64,000 bases of DNA from positions 1 to 64,000 of the forward strand of contig VHAX01000008.1 of assembly GCA_016872215.1 (NCBI GenBank), written 5' to 3'. Below the pieces are notes generated by a model that searched no databases, had not been told where the DNA came from, and saw only the letters and a program-made list of their open reading frames with translations. The position numbers were made by a program, and so were the translations under genes. Numbering within the stretch: position 1 is the stretch's first letter; each line of letters opens with the position of its first letter. This DNA comes from Sphingomonadales bacterium. Its GTDB lineage: Bacteria > Bacteroidota > Bacteroidia > UBA7662. Of this stretch, positions 16,392-24,941 are shown one piece after another.

Positions 16392-17679
16392 ACAGAGTAC
16401 TTTTTTTAATAAATCGGGCGCAGGTCACCGAAGGGCCATACACCAGTAGAACGTACATCCCGGTGGGAAAGTGGCGCGTGTCGACCGATGTGGGAACGCT
16501 GCTAACGATGCCTTCATGACAAACATTCCCGAGGCTGCCATAAACCCTGAAGCGCTTCCCGAGATCCCGCTCATCACGTCCGATTTTCAGTTCATATTCC
16601 ACCGGATTGGGGTATGCAAGGGCGGAAGTAGACTCAGCCTGCCCGATGCCTGTTGCCGTTATGTTCAGGGTTACTGTAAGAGTGTCCGAAAAAATACATT
16701 CTGAAACAATCAGGCGGACGGTGTAACTGCCGGGCACTGTATATGTATGCATCGGGTCGCGAACCACTGAGGTTTGTCCGTCTCCAAAATCCCACATATG
16801 ACCTAAATTACCACTGCCTCCCGCGCCCGGGGTCGATGTGTTGCTGAAGGTGAAGGTGTTTCCGACTTGGGTGTGACTAAACACGGCCTCCGGCTCGTTA
16901 ATCGTCAGATTCCATTCAGATGCCCGCCCCCACACGGTTTGATCCGATTGCTGTTGGTAGTATAATGCACGTGATGATGCTAGTCCGCCGTGGTACGTGT
17001 TTCCAAGGCTGGGCTGCTTCCAGATGCAGCTGAACAAGCTTAGGGCTGCCACATAACTACCGTCGAGATTAGGGTGGCTGTTGTCGGACGAGTGCAAAAC
17101 GAGGCTGGTGTCGTTGAGAATGTTCTGCCAGGTTACGCCGACTGGGGAACATTGCAGGTTTAGATTGTTGCTGATTTCCGTGTAGGTGCGGGTCAGCGAG
17201 TCCTGCATGTGGTTGAAGTCGACAAATACCGGGCTGCAATAGGTATTGGTGGGGTCGCATTGCTGTCCCCCAAATCGCCTGCCCCAAGTCATGTAGGTGA
17301 TTAGCCGGGCGCATGGGTTGGCTTGTTGCGCCAGGCTTTTCAGTTGGGCCAGAGCCGGATACATATGGTTGTAGCGGTAATAATCAATCGTAGGAACCTG
17401 ACTCTGCTCCTGTACGATGATGTAGTCCCACGTCCCCTGGTTGATTTTTCCGAGGGAGGTGGGGTCGTTCATATGACCCGAAATGGTGAATCCCCCAGGC
17501 ATGGCCGCATCGTATATCAGGGTTTTGCCGGCGGAGGTCGACAAGCTTTGCACGAGTTGGGGCAGATTGTTGGCGGCTGTGTAGCTGTTTCCCAAAAACA
17601 AAACCGAAAGGGTGTCCTGAGCCACAGCGCGCATATTCATGCAGGCGCCCAAAACGATCAGCAGTATTCGAAGTTTCAT
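16381..17679 (-). CDS. Secreted SGNH-type hydrolase (DUF4886-like) with PKD domain and T9SS tail
   Basis: A 432-residue exported protein. The signal peptide is at 1-20 (LRILLIVLGACMNMRAVAQ). The segment VLFLGNSYTAANNLP (27-40) resembles block I of SGNH/GDSL hydrolases in the DUF4886 family, with Ser in GNSYT. A PKD domain follows at about 264-350 (HMWDFGDGQTSV...HTYTVPGSYTVRL). The C-terminal ~80 residues (YPNPVEYELKIG...FPTGMYVLLVYG) are a T9SS type A sorting domain. Substrate unknown; family members are often carbohydrate esterases. I start at ATG 17679 rather than 17703 because it begins the signal peptide. It overlaps glpF tail to tail. Confidence 0.75.
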   Translation of the reverse strand: MKLRILLIVLGACMNMRAVAQDTLSVLFLGNSYTAANNLPQLVQSLSTSAGKTLIYDAAMPGGFTISGHMNDPTSLGKINQGTWDYIIVQEQSQVPTIDYYRYNHMYPALAQLKSLAQQANPCARLITYMTWGRRFGGQQCDPTNTYCSPVFVDFNHMQDSLTRTYTEISNNLNLQCSPVGVTWQNILNDTSLVLHSSDNSHPNLDGSYVAALSLFSCIWKQPSLGNTYHGGLASSRALYYQQQSDQTVWGRASEWNLTINEPEAVFSHTQVGNTFTFSNTSTPGAGGSGNLGHMWDFGDGQTSVVRDPMHTYTVPGSYTVRLIVSECIFSDTLTVTLNITATGIGQAESTSALAYPNPVEYELKIGRDERDLGKRFRVYGSLGNVCHEGIVSSVPTSVDTRHFPTGMYVLLVYGPSVTCARFIKKSTLSTQ

Positions 17680-17727
17680 ATAATTATCGCCATTGACATT
17701 CATATGTTTACCTGATTCGAGGCAAAA

Positions 17728-19353
17728 TCACCGAATCATCAGCTTCACACGATCGGTTCGTCCGTCCGATTCGAGTTCTAAAAAGTAGAGTCCGGGCGGA
17801 ACATCGGGCAGGGGCAGTTCAACTTTATGTAGCCCGGGTTGATACCAGCCCGACTTAAGCGTTTCCACACGACGGCCGGTGGCGCCCATGAGATGTATGG
17901 AGGTTTGGCCACCGATGTTCAACTGGAATTCGGTTGTCACCTGTCCCCTGGCCGGATTGGGATAAGGCGGGTAGATGCGTGCGGTAAAGCGCCGCAGCCG
18001 TTCCTCGTCGACCGTGCCTAACGCAATCAACTCATCACCAGCTTCATAGGGCACAAAGCCGAAATAGCAGAGGTACATTTCGTCGGTTGTGCTTTCGCCC
18101 CACGTTATGGTGGCGGGGGGCGAATTGGGGTTGTTGGGGTTCGACGCGCGGTTGTCGTAGGTGGCCTCGGCATGCAGCACGGAACCCACAGGGATGCGGA
18201 TCAGGCGGGGAAAATGGTAGAAACCCTGCCAGTTGAAGTCCCACTGCGGAATCTCGATCAGTGGTACGGTATCGTTGCCAGGTCGAACGGTATAGACCTT
18301 CCAGGAGGTGCCAATCAGGTGGCTGTGGGGGAAGATGCTCATCAGCGATACCTCGTATGGAATCTGAAAACGCCCCCTAAAGGTGCGCACGGTTTCGGCC
18401 GGGATGATAAACGGTCCATTGGTCAGCTGCTGGGGTGTAATCGGCAGGATGCGCTCGGTGCGGGTCACAACCGTATCCCGATCATAAAATAAGTTGATGT
18501 GGCTCGAATCTGATTCGGCTACGGGACTGGGGGCGTAGTGCATTTGCACCAGGATGTCGGCGTTGGCAGGCAGATTTTTACCGATGTTGGCGGGGTACAT
18601 TTGGGCAATGGCGCCGGGGGCCCAGCCGAACCAGTTGTCTTCCGTTGGAGTAAAACCAAAGCCGAAGAATTGGGTGTAGCCATAACCGGGATCGGCCAGG
18701 TCGCGGCTTCGCCCTTGGCCGGTCACATCCGTTGCGAGTATGGCATGGTGTACAATACGGTTGTTGCCCGGTCTGAACTCAATGCCCTTAATTTTCCGGG
18801 GCTGACCAAGGTTGGTGGGCAGCACGAATACCCTAAACATATCCTGGTTGTTGCCCTGGTGTACATACGACTGCGCCATAGAAATCACAGTATCGGGCAA
18901 TCCGAGTTGCGACCCGGCAGGAAATTGGGGTACTGGCGGTTCCTGCGCAGGATTCCCCCTGAGCGCCCCTTGCTGAACCCAGTCGGTAATGGTTTGGATC
19001 TCTTGTGCGCTGAGCACACGCTCCCCAAGGAGGTGGCTGTAGTTTGGGTTGGCCTGCCACGGCGGCATGCTGCGCGCCTGTGTAGTTAAGGCGATCATCG
19101 ACGCATAGGCCGATGCCTCCTGATAGGAGGTGAAGGGCATCGGACCAATTTCCCCGGGGCGGTGGCACGAGGTGCAGTTGTTGTAGATGATCGACGCTAC
19201 TTGTCCGCTCCAGGTAACCTGTCCCTTCGCACATATGCTCGTTCCTCCAACCCACAGAATCAGGAGGAATAGGAAAACGGGAAGCTGATTGATGCGCTTG
19301 GTGTTAAATAGTTCCCATTTAAATGTCTGATTTGCGGGGTAACTAGAGTGCAT
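17728..19353 (-). CDS. Secreted cytochrome c-copper type II monooxygenase-fold fusion with T9SS tail
   Basis: A 541-residue exported protein. An N-terminal hydrophobic signal (23-43) precedes a cytochrome c-like domain with the haem motif CTSCH (60-64) and a candidate axial Met at 96 (SMPPWQ). Residues ~150-440 match the PHM/dopamine-hydroxylase fold, and the copper ligands known for that family have counterparts: His202-His203 (IVHHAIL), His272 (QMHYAP), His343 and His345 (FPHSHLIG) and Met426 (DEMYLCY). The tail from ~460 (YPPYPNPARGQ) is a T9SS type A signal. PHM enzymes hydroxylate C-H bonds using ascorbate; here the fused haem could supply electrons (inference). A secreted thioredoxin-like gene lies upstream on the same strand. 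The start is the ATG at 19353; TTG 19380 is rejected. Confidence 0.8.
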   Translation of the reverse strand: MHSSYPANQTFKWELFNTKRINQLPVFLFLLILWVGGTSICAKGQVTWSGQVASIIYNNCTSCHRPGEIGPMPFTSYQEASAYASMIALTTQARSMPPWQANPNYSHLLGERVLSAQEIQTITDWVQQGALRGNPAQEPPVPQFPAGSQLGLPDTVISMAQSYVHQGNNQDMFRVFVLPTNLGQPRKIKGIEFRPGNNRIVHHAILATDVTGQGRSRDLADPGYGYTQFFGFGFTPTEDNWFGWAPGAIAQMYPANIGKNLPANADILVQMHYAPSPVAESDSSHINLFYDRDTVVTRTERILPITPQQLTNGPFIIPAETVRTFRGRFQIPYEVSLMSIFPHSHLIGTSWKVYTVRPGNDTVPLIEIPQWDFNWQGFYHFPRLIRIPVGSVLHAEATYDNRASNPNNPNSPPATITWGESTTDEMYLCYFGFVPYEAGDELIALGTVDEERLRRFTARIYPPYPNPARGQVTTEFQLNIGGQTSIHLMGATGRRVETLKSGWYQPGLHKVELPLPDVPPGLYFLELESDGRTDRVKLMIR

Positions 19354-19388
19354 AGATTGGGGGTTAAAAAATGGAATCAAATAAAAGA

Positions 19389-19485
19389 TTTTATGGTTGT
19401 AATTGGGACAATGACAGTTGGAAAAAAGTTTGTTTTTATAATCAAAATAAATTGAAATAGAGGTAAATTTTTATGGATGTAATTG
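19389..19485. repeat. Direct repeat between the redoxin and monooxygenase genes
   Basis: TTTTATGGTTGTAATTG at 19389-19405 and TTTTATGGATGTAATTG at 19469-19485 match at 16 of 17 positions, 80 bases apart. The 136-base gap is strongly AT-rich and holds no gene. The second copy abuts the stop codon of the upstream redoxin gene. Confidence 0.45.
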
Positions 19486-19489
19486 AATT

Positions 19490-20050
19490 TTAGGGGATGG
19501 CGTTCAATAAACAGCCGACCGCTTCGGTCTGTTGGAAGGGAAACTCCTCTCCTTTCAATAAGCGTTGCAGCACAAGTTGCAGGTCGTTGCGGGTCACATT
19601 CTGCCGGCGCTTGCCGGGGGCGTAATAGCGGTCGTCGATTCGTCCCCTGTACCTCAAGCGGTTGCGCTCGTCTTTCACCACCACTTCTGGCGTGGTCGAC
19701 ACACCATACACTTTGCAAAACGCCTGCTCCGGGTCGAGCCGGATCTGCATGGCCAGATCGTGGTTCAACAAAAACTGGAGGGCGGTGGTGTCGGTCGACA
19801 ACCGATTGGGAAATACCGCCACCCAGCGCACCTGTGCGCCGAATTCCTGCTGTAGTTCGCGAAGGCGAATGGTATAAAATTGGCAGACTGGACATCCTTC
19901 TGCCAAAAAAATATAGACCGTGGGCCGGCTTGCCTCGCCCCGGGCAGGAACGGTGTTCAGTCCTGATGCGAAGAAACAACAAAAGGCGAGCAATGCACCT
20001 TTGTGACGGAATAAGCGAAAAACGATTGGGGTGAAAATGGCGCCAAGCAT
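19490..20050 (-). CDS. Secreted thioredoxin-like (redoxin) protein
   Basis: A 186-residue protein with an N-terminal hydrophobic export signal (about 18-38) and a thioredoxin fold. PTVYIFLAEGCPVCQFYTIRL, cut here to IFLAEGCPVCQFY, carries the CxxC pair Cys53-Cys56. The segment VYGVSTTPEVVV contains the cis-Pro turn of the fold. It is likely a periplasmic or outer-surface thiol-disulfide protein. It is the upstream neighbour of the haem/copper monooxygenase on the same strand, so a role in maturing or reducing that protein is plausible but inferred. The start is ATG; no lipobox is visible. Confidence 0.7.
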   Translation of the reverse strand: MLGAIFTPIVFRLFRHKGALLAFCCFFASGLNTVPARGEASRPTVYIFLAEGCPVCQFYTIRLRELQQEFGAQVRWVAVFPNRLSTDTTALQFLLNHDLAMQIRLDPEQAFCKVYGVSTTPEVVVKDERNRLRYRGRIDDRYYAPGKRRQNVTRNDLQLVLQRLLKGEEFPFQQTEAVGCLLNAIP

Positions 20051-20228
20051 AGCGGAATCCTATTTTTTGGTGCTAATGCTGGTTTGGGTGGTAGTGAATG
20101 TCCAATGCGGTCATATCCAAGATACGTGGTCTTTGAATGAAATCGTTTATCACAGGACGCGGATTCGAGAAAGGCGGGTGGTGAAGGTAGGCCAAAAGCA
20201 CAATATCGGGGTTTAGTGAATTCAAGCA

Positions 20229-21302
20229 TCACTGCTTGTAGGCGATGAAGCCCGGGCCCACTCCGGCCGCGAAGGAATCAACCAGCGTGAATGAGGGATC
20301 GAAGACATAGACCTTGCCATTCGATTGGAAATTACCCGCATCGGTGCCGTAAATGCGACCGCGCTGATCGAAGGGATCCACCGAAATATGGTACAGGTTG
20401 CGTGTGGCTACCGATTGAACGTCGAGGCGGTTCTGGTCATCGTTTGGAATGAGCAGGGAGAGGCCACCCTCGAGCCTGGAAAAAAACCGTTGACCGTCGG
20501 GGTGTAGGTTGAGGTCGGTCGGATGCTGTGTCGAAGAGGACAGATTGTAGCCCCGCGCCGGTCCGGGCACTAACCGCCAAAGCGACCCCGCCGTTTCGGT
20601 TCCTGCCCAGGATGGGGTTCCACCACACAGCAGCCACAATTCGGTTCCACGCCGCACGAAACTCTGTGGACGATCGCCCACGTAGAGGGTTCCCAATAGG
20701 CTCTGGCTGTCGAGGTCAATTTCTGTGAGGGTTTGCTCATCACCGTTGGCTACCAGCAGGCGGTTGCCCTGCAGAGCAAGCGCATTGGGAAAGTGCCCCA
20801 CATCAAATCTCTGCACGATTTGCCGGCTGTTGAGGTCGATTAGTGCAACCCGGCCGTGGTCGGTGAAGCTCACCCATTCCGTCACATAAGCAAAGCCCCG
20901 TGCGCTGTCGATGAGAAGGGCCGACGGCAATTCTAATCCAGTCGTGGTGCCGATCGACCGGAAATCTTTGAGGTTCACCCATTCGAGGGTTCCCGCATTG
21001 TTCACCACGATGAGTCCGGTCGTGCCCCAGATACCCATTTTCTGCGCGATGTTACCGAGGGGACGGCCATTCACGGCTCCAAACATATCCTGTATGGTGG
21101 TTTGGGAGTTGCGGCTTCGGTAGGTAATGCTTCCGGTCCCCTGCCCGAACGGACCCTCGTTGACCACATAGATGCCTGAACTGTAGTCGACCCCCGGCTC
21201 TGGGATGGGTTTGTCCTTTTCGCAACCAGCTATAATCAGGGCTGGAATTAGGAAGAGCATGCGAAAACTGGACAAAATGTTATTTAAATGAATAGGTTTC
21301 AT
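20229..21302 (-). CDS. BtuG-like surface lipoprotein (YncE/DUF5074-type beta-propeller)
   Basis: A 357-residue lipoprotein with lipobox LIIAGC (Cys ~27) followed by GIYVVNEGPFGQGTGSITY, the usual start of DUF5074/YncE-like propellers. Repeated blade motifs follow, such as DSARGFAYVTEW, DLNSRQIVQRFDVGHFP and LQGNRLLVANGDEQTLTEID. In Bacteroides, BtuG is a seven-bladed propeller lipoprotein that binds vitamin B12 very tightly and hands it to BtuB. Here the gene directly follows a BtuB-like receptor under a cobalamin riboswitch, which supports the same role. The functional link rests on fold and context, not on ligand residues. Confidence 0.75.
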   Translation of the reverse strand: MKPIHLNNILSSFRMLFLIPALIIAGCEKDKPIPEPGVDYSSGIYVVNEGPFGQGTGSITYRSRNSQTTIQDMFGAVNGRPLGNIAQKMGIWGTTGLIVVNNAGTLEWVNLKDFRSIGTTTGLELPSALLIDSARGFAYVTEWVSFTDHGRVALIDLNSRQIVQRFDVGHFPNALALQGNRLLVANGDEQTLTEIDLDSQSLLGTLYVGDRPQSFVRRGTELWLLCGGTPSWAGTETAGSLWRLVPGPARGYNLSSSTQHPTDLNLHPDGQRFFSRLEGGLSLLIPNDDQNRLDVQSVATRNLYHISVDPFDQRGRIYGTDAGNFQSNGKVYVFDPSFTLVDSFAAGVGPGFIAYKQ

Positions 21303-21340
21303 TGAAAATATTTTAGATTAAAATAAAAAAAATAATTGAT

Positions 21341-23461
21341 TTACTCGAACATAATAGTGAAGTTCAACTGCCTGCCGGGCATGGGGTGATAGGGAACAAG
21401 CTCATAGCGGGTGTTCAGGAGGTTGTCGACAGTGGTGCTGAGATGCCAGCGCTGAGCCTTGCCGGGCAGTCGCCATCCCGCACCCAATCGAAGGGTAGTG
21501 TAGGGTCGCAGGCGTGTGTCGTTGGGGTCGAAGACATCAGGTCTGCGATCCACCACCCGCAGGCGTAGGTCAACGAATCTCTTGGGATGCATGACACGCA
21601 GTGCGGTGAGCATTACATGTGGTGGCAGATAGGGGAGAGGCCGGCTGTCGGGCATCTGCGAACTACGTGTGAAGGCATATTGCAGTTGCGCTTCCAGAAT
21701 CGATTTCCGTATGCTTTGGCGCGCTCGTGCATCGAGGTGCAGTCCCCCGCTTCGGGTTTCCTGAAGGGCGGTGGGCCGCCAGTACCCTGCCTCTGCATCC
21801 GGAAGCCACACGATCTGGTGTTTGAGGTAGTTCATAAACAAGCGGGTGTTGATTTGCAGCAGGGTTGGCTGATGGGGTTTCGATAGGGTGATGCTACGTC
21901 CGACCTGAGCCGACCAGCCCAACTCGTTGCCCAGGTCGGGCCTACCCCCGGGCTGCCAATACAGGTCGTTGAGCCCGGGAATTCGCTGCAAGCCGGAAAG
22001 GGAGGCACTCCAAGTACCTGAAAAGGAGAGGGTAGAGTCTGTAGCTGATGGACTGGTGTTTATGCGTTTATCGTCCTCACCTGTCTCATTATTCTGGACA
22101 AGAGCCAATAAATTTAAGGATTCAGGCCTTGATAGGGCGCTTTCCTGCACTTTTCCAACGAGCGTGGGGGCCGACCAGCTGATTTCGGGAACTGGCGTCA
22201 GCCAGCGCCCGTCGACCTGCTCTATACGCACCGCGAAGTTCACTGTGTGTCGTCCCCACTGCCTGCCAAAGAGCGATTGCAAGGCCAGCCTCGATTGATG
22301 CACCCCTGTGGTGTAGGCCGACGAGCGCACACGGTGGTTTTGCAGCTGAAGGTGGCTGTTTAGCCAACAGTTCGACCAATCGCGACGCCATCCCAGCCAA
22401 GCCTGCAGGCCCTCAACCCGATGCCAACCATACACCTGGGTCGACGAGTCGCGGTAGTGGTTGTCGTCACGGCTCCAGCCTGCATTTCCCCAAAATAAAT
22501 GTCGACCATGGGCGTGACTCCAATTCAGGCTCACCCGGTGGAGGGTGTCGCCCTGCTCGGCACGCGACTGCGCGGCTGTGAGGGCCGCTGGAAGCTGTCG
22601 ACAGTGCATCTGCACCCAATGCCCCAGTCGGAAATAGTGTTCACCCAGTTGAAAGCCGAGCTGTTCACGAAGGCCGGTCCCCGATTGGGCTGCATGGCTG
22701 CGTCGGGCAATGGGCGCATCAGGTGCCGACGTGGTGGGGTAGGGGAAATCCAGATCCCAGTGCTGGGCATAGGCCCGCATTCGGTAGGTGAACGTTCCGC
22801 GGTGAAGGGTCGTTCCGATACCGCCCGAGCGTGCACCGAAGGAGCCGGTCGTAACGAACAGGCTGGCGGGCGAGGCTCCCCATTGGCCTTCCCCCGGAAT
22901 CCACAACACTCCGCCCCCGGATCCCCCGCTGATTCGTCCGCCTGCAGCCCTAGCTTCGAGCTGTGCACCTGTTGTGAGCCAGGAGGGCATCAGGCCCAAA
23001 TCGGGGGTTTGGTTCATCGGGTTCACGAGACTCATGCCTTCCCAGGTCACCATCAGGTGCGTGGTGGGGAGTCCACCAGCCGCAAGTGTGCTGAGTTGTC
23101 CGGGTCCGCGGCTGTGTATGGCCAGTGGGCTCGACCACTGCAGGTCGCGACCTACATCCGAACCCGGCTGCATCCGCTGCTGAAGACTATCGCCCGTTGA
23201 CATCAAACCCACCGATTTACGCGCCTCGGGGCGTCGCTCCCAAACTTGAATTAGTGGCAAAACGCGGCGACTGTCGACCGAATGGTACAATGAAGATTGT
23301 CTGACCCCATGAGAATCGTGGTTCACCGAATCGCGAATGGCACCGGGATTCTTAGTCCTACCACTCTGGCCCCAAGTAGACAGGGGGAGCATCAAACACA
23401 CCCACAACAGGGTGCACGGGCGGAGGATTGGGGTGCGCGTCATGCTTTGAGGCCCTCTCAT
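21341..23461 (-). CDS. TonB-dependent outer-membrane receptor, BtuB-like (cobalamin)
   Basis: A 706-residue exported outer-membrane protein. The signal peptide is at about 8-32 (PCTLLWVCLMLPLSTWGQ). A plug-like region lies at ~90-205 (SRGPGQLSTLAAGG...THLMVTWEGMSLVNPMN). A long beta-barrel follows, ending in LLNTRYELVPYHPMPGRQ and a terminal aromatic strand NFTIMFE. It is shorter than many TonB receptors and lacks the carboxypeptidase-like N-terminal domain of SusC proteins, as expected for BtuB types. The cobalamin riboswitch 100-275 bases upstream gives the substrate. The downstream gene on the same strand is the BtuG-like lipoprotein. No btuCDF genes are in the window. Confidence 0.82.
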   Translation of the reverse strand: MRGPQSMTRTPILRPCTLLWVCLMLPLSTWGQSGRTKNPGAIRDSVNHDSHGVRQSSLYHSVDSRRVLPLIQVWERRPEARKSVGLMSTGDSLQQRMQPGSDVGRDLQWSSPLAIHSRGPGQLSTLAAGGLPTTHLMVTWEGMSLVNPMNQTPDLGLMPSWLTTGAQLEARAAGGRISGGSGGGVLWIPGEGQWGASPASLFVTTGSFGARSGGIGTTLHRGTFTYRMRAYAQHWDLDFPYPTTSAPDAPIARRSHAAQSGTGLREQLGFQLGEHYFRLGHWVQMHCRQLPAALTAAQSRAEQGDTLHRVSLNWSHAHGRHLFWGNAGWSRDDNHYRDSSTQVYGWHRVEGLQAWLGWRRDWSNCWLNSHLQLQNHRVRSSAYTTGVHQSRLALQSLFGRQWGRHTVNFAVRIEQVDGRWLTPVPEISWSAPTLVGKVQESALSRPESLNLLALVQNNETGEDDKRINTSPSATDSTLSFSGTWSASLSGLQRIPGLNDLYWQPGGRPDLGNELGWSAQVGRSITLSKPHQPTLLQINTRLFMNYLKHQIVWLPDAEAGYWRPTALQETRSGGLHLDARARQSIRKSILEAQLQYAFTRSSQMPDSRPLPYLPPHVMLTALRVMHPKRFVDLRLRVVDRRPDVFDPNDTRLRPYTTLRLGAGWRLPGKAQRWHLSTTVDNLLNTRYELVPYHPMPGRQLNFTIMFE

Positions 23462-23560
23462 TATAGGCCGGGCATACAGAATAGTGCAGGGCGATAAAAT
23501 TCGTCACTGCCCAACGGCATCTGTACACCCCGCTTTTAATCCCGAAAGCCGGGGGTTTAC

Positions 23561-23736
23561 ATCCAATCGGGCAGGTATTCTGACTCATCCCACCTCCGAA
23601 GGCCTTCCCGGTTTCCCAGTGGCACAATCTTCGGGGCTTTGAGGGGATCTACAGCAGCGGGCACTGTTCCGGACTGGTACCGGATTCCCTTTTCATCCGA
23701 TCGGACGAATACGCACGATCGGTAACCTGATTGGAT
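23561..23736 (-). ncRNA. Cobalamin riboswitch
   Basis: On the minus strand the sequence shows an outer P1 stem, ATCCAATC (23729-23736) with GATTGGAT (23561-23568). It continues with GGGAATCCGGT, the GTCCGGAACAGTGCCCGCTG block, GCCACTGGGAAACCGGGAAG, and a B12 box GAGTCAGAATACCTGCC (about 23570-23587). These are the conserved parts of cobalamin riboswitches in the right order. It ends 100 bases before the TonB receptor start, so it controls B12 uptake. The remaining gap on both sides (23462-23560, 23737-23913) shows no gene; the weak CCCG/CGGG hairpin at 23542-23555 might be part of the expression platform. Confidence 0.93.
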
Positions 23737-23913
23737 ACAACAAATATACAAATAGAATGAAACATTTGCTGATGCTAATGAAAATAAAGCCAAGCAACAT
23801 AACCCCAAGCGGCATCATTTTCAGCTTGTACTTTCCTATCTTTACCCCATAATTAAGATACCCGCGACCCCACAACCGTTTTTGTTTTCACATTACGTTC
23901 CCTGCAATACTAC

Positions 23914-24921
23914 ATGCGCCACGCCATCACCCTACTTTTCACAAGCCTGAGGCGGATCATGACGATGGGCTTTGGGACACTCCTGCTTGCCTGTTGCGGG
24001 GAAGACCCCCCGCCAGTGGCGCCGACCGTCACCACCCTGCAGGTCTTCGACATCGCATCCAATAAAGCTACGGTAAGCGGACAAGTTACTTCTGATGGTG
24101 GCGCCCCGATTCTGATGCGGGGCATGTGCTGGTCTGACTCCACCCTACCCGATTTGTATGTGGGCGATACCCTCACCGTGAAGCCGGGAAAGGGCTTGTT
24201 TTTGGGGTATCTGACGGGACTAACCTCCGGGCGAACCTATCAGGTGCGCGCCTTCGCCATCAACCAGGTCGATACCGCCTATGGCCGCGCATTGGAGTTT
24301 GTGGCGGGCAGGGGAACGGATGGATGTGGACTCGCGCCGGCGTATGACATCGATAGCAACAGCTATCTGACACGGGAGATTGGCGGCTACTGCTGGATGT
24401 TGCGCAACCTGAGAGTGACCCGCTACGCGAATGGCGACAGCATCCGTTGGGGCAGCGATCCATCCCAATGGTCTTTGAATGCCGACGGCCTACAAAGAAC
24501 CTATACAGGTCAGCCTTCCTATCTGAGCACCTACGGCCGACTCTACAACTTCAAGGCGGCTACTGACCCTCGTGGGGTTTGCCCAACTGGCTGGCGCATC
24601 CCCACTTCGGAGGAGTGGACCACCTTCACCTCCCGATTGAACGGGACTGCCCAGGCCGGGGGAATCCTGAAAAGCACCCAATTCTGGTCACAGCCAAACA
24701 CAGCTGCCGTTGACGGTGGGGGTTATCGGGCTCTGCCTGGTGGCTCCACCGACGACCGGGGCATCGATGCTGGTTTGACCTATCAGGGGTATTGGTGGAG
24801 CAAAACCGAGTCAAACCCGTGGAACGCATCCGCATTTAACCTGCGCCACAATTCAGGGGCAGCCTTCGTGGTGGATGTACCAAAGAAATCCGGGTTGAAC
24901 ATTCGCTGTATTAAGAATTAG
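23914..24921 (+). CDS. FISUMP-domain lipoprotein
   Basis: A 335-residue probable lipoprotein (hydrophobic stretch ending LLLACCGEDPPP, Cys ~27-28). Residues ~40-130 look like a fibronectin/Ig-like domain (TTLQVFDIASNKATVSGQ ... RTYQVRAFAIN). The C-terminal half is a Fibrobacter succinogenes major paralogous (FISUMP) domain: YDIDSNSYLTREIGGYCWM, LRNLRVTRYANGD, RLYNFKAA, GVCPTGWRIPTSEEW and the terminal GLNIRCIKN. FISUMP proteins are surface proteins of unclear function, common in Bacteroidota. The next gene, a GH13 amylase, follows after 20 bases, so they may be cotranscribed. Confidence 0.8.
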   Translation: MRHAITLLFTSLRRIMTMGFGTLLLACCGEDPPPVAPTVTTLQVFDIASNKATVSGQVTSDGGAPILMRGMCWSDSTLPDLYVGDTLTVKPGKGLFLGYLTGLTSGRTYQVRAFAINQVDTAYGRALEFVAGRGTDGCGLAPAYDIDSNSYLTREIGGYCWMLRNLRVTRYANGDSIRWGSDPSQWSLNADGLQRTYTGQPSYLSTYGRLYNFKAATDPRGVCPTGWRIPTSEEWTTFTSRLNGTAQAGGILKSTQFWSQPNTAAVDGGGYRALPGGSTDDRGIDAGLTYQGYWWSKTESNPWNASAFNLRHNSGAAFVVDVPKKSGLNIRCIKN

Positions 24922-24941
24922 TGTTATTTTACTTTAACTAA

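Noticed and set aside
22499-23200. 233-codon open frame antisense to the BtuB-like receptor
   Set aside because: It is a high-GC shadow; the minus-strand receptor has signal, plug and barrel and is riboswitch-linked.
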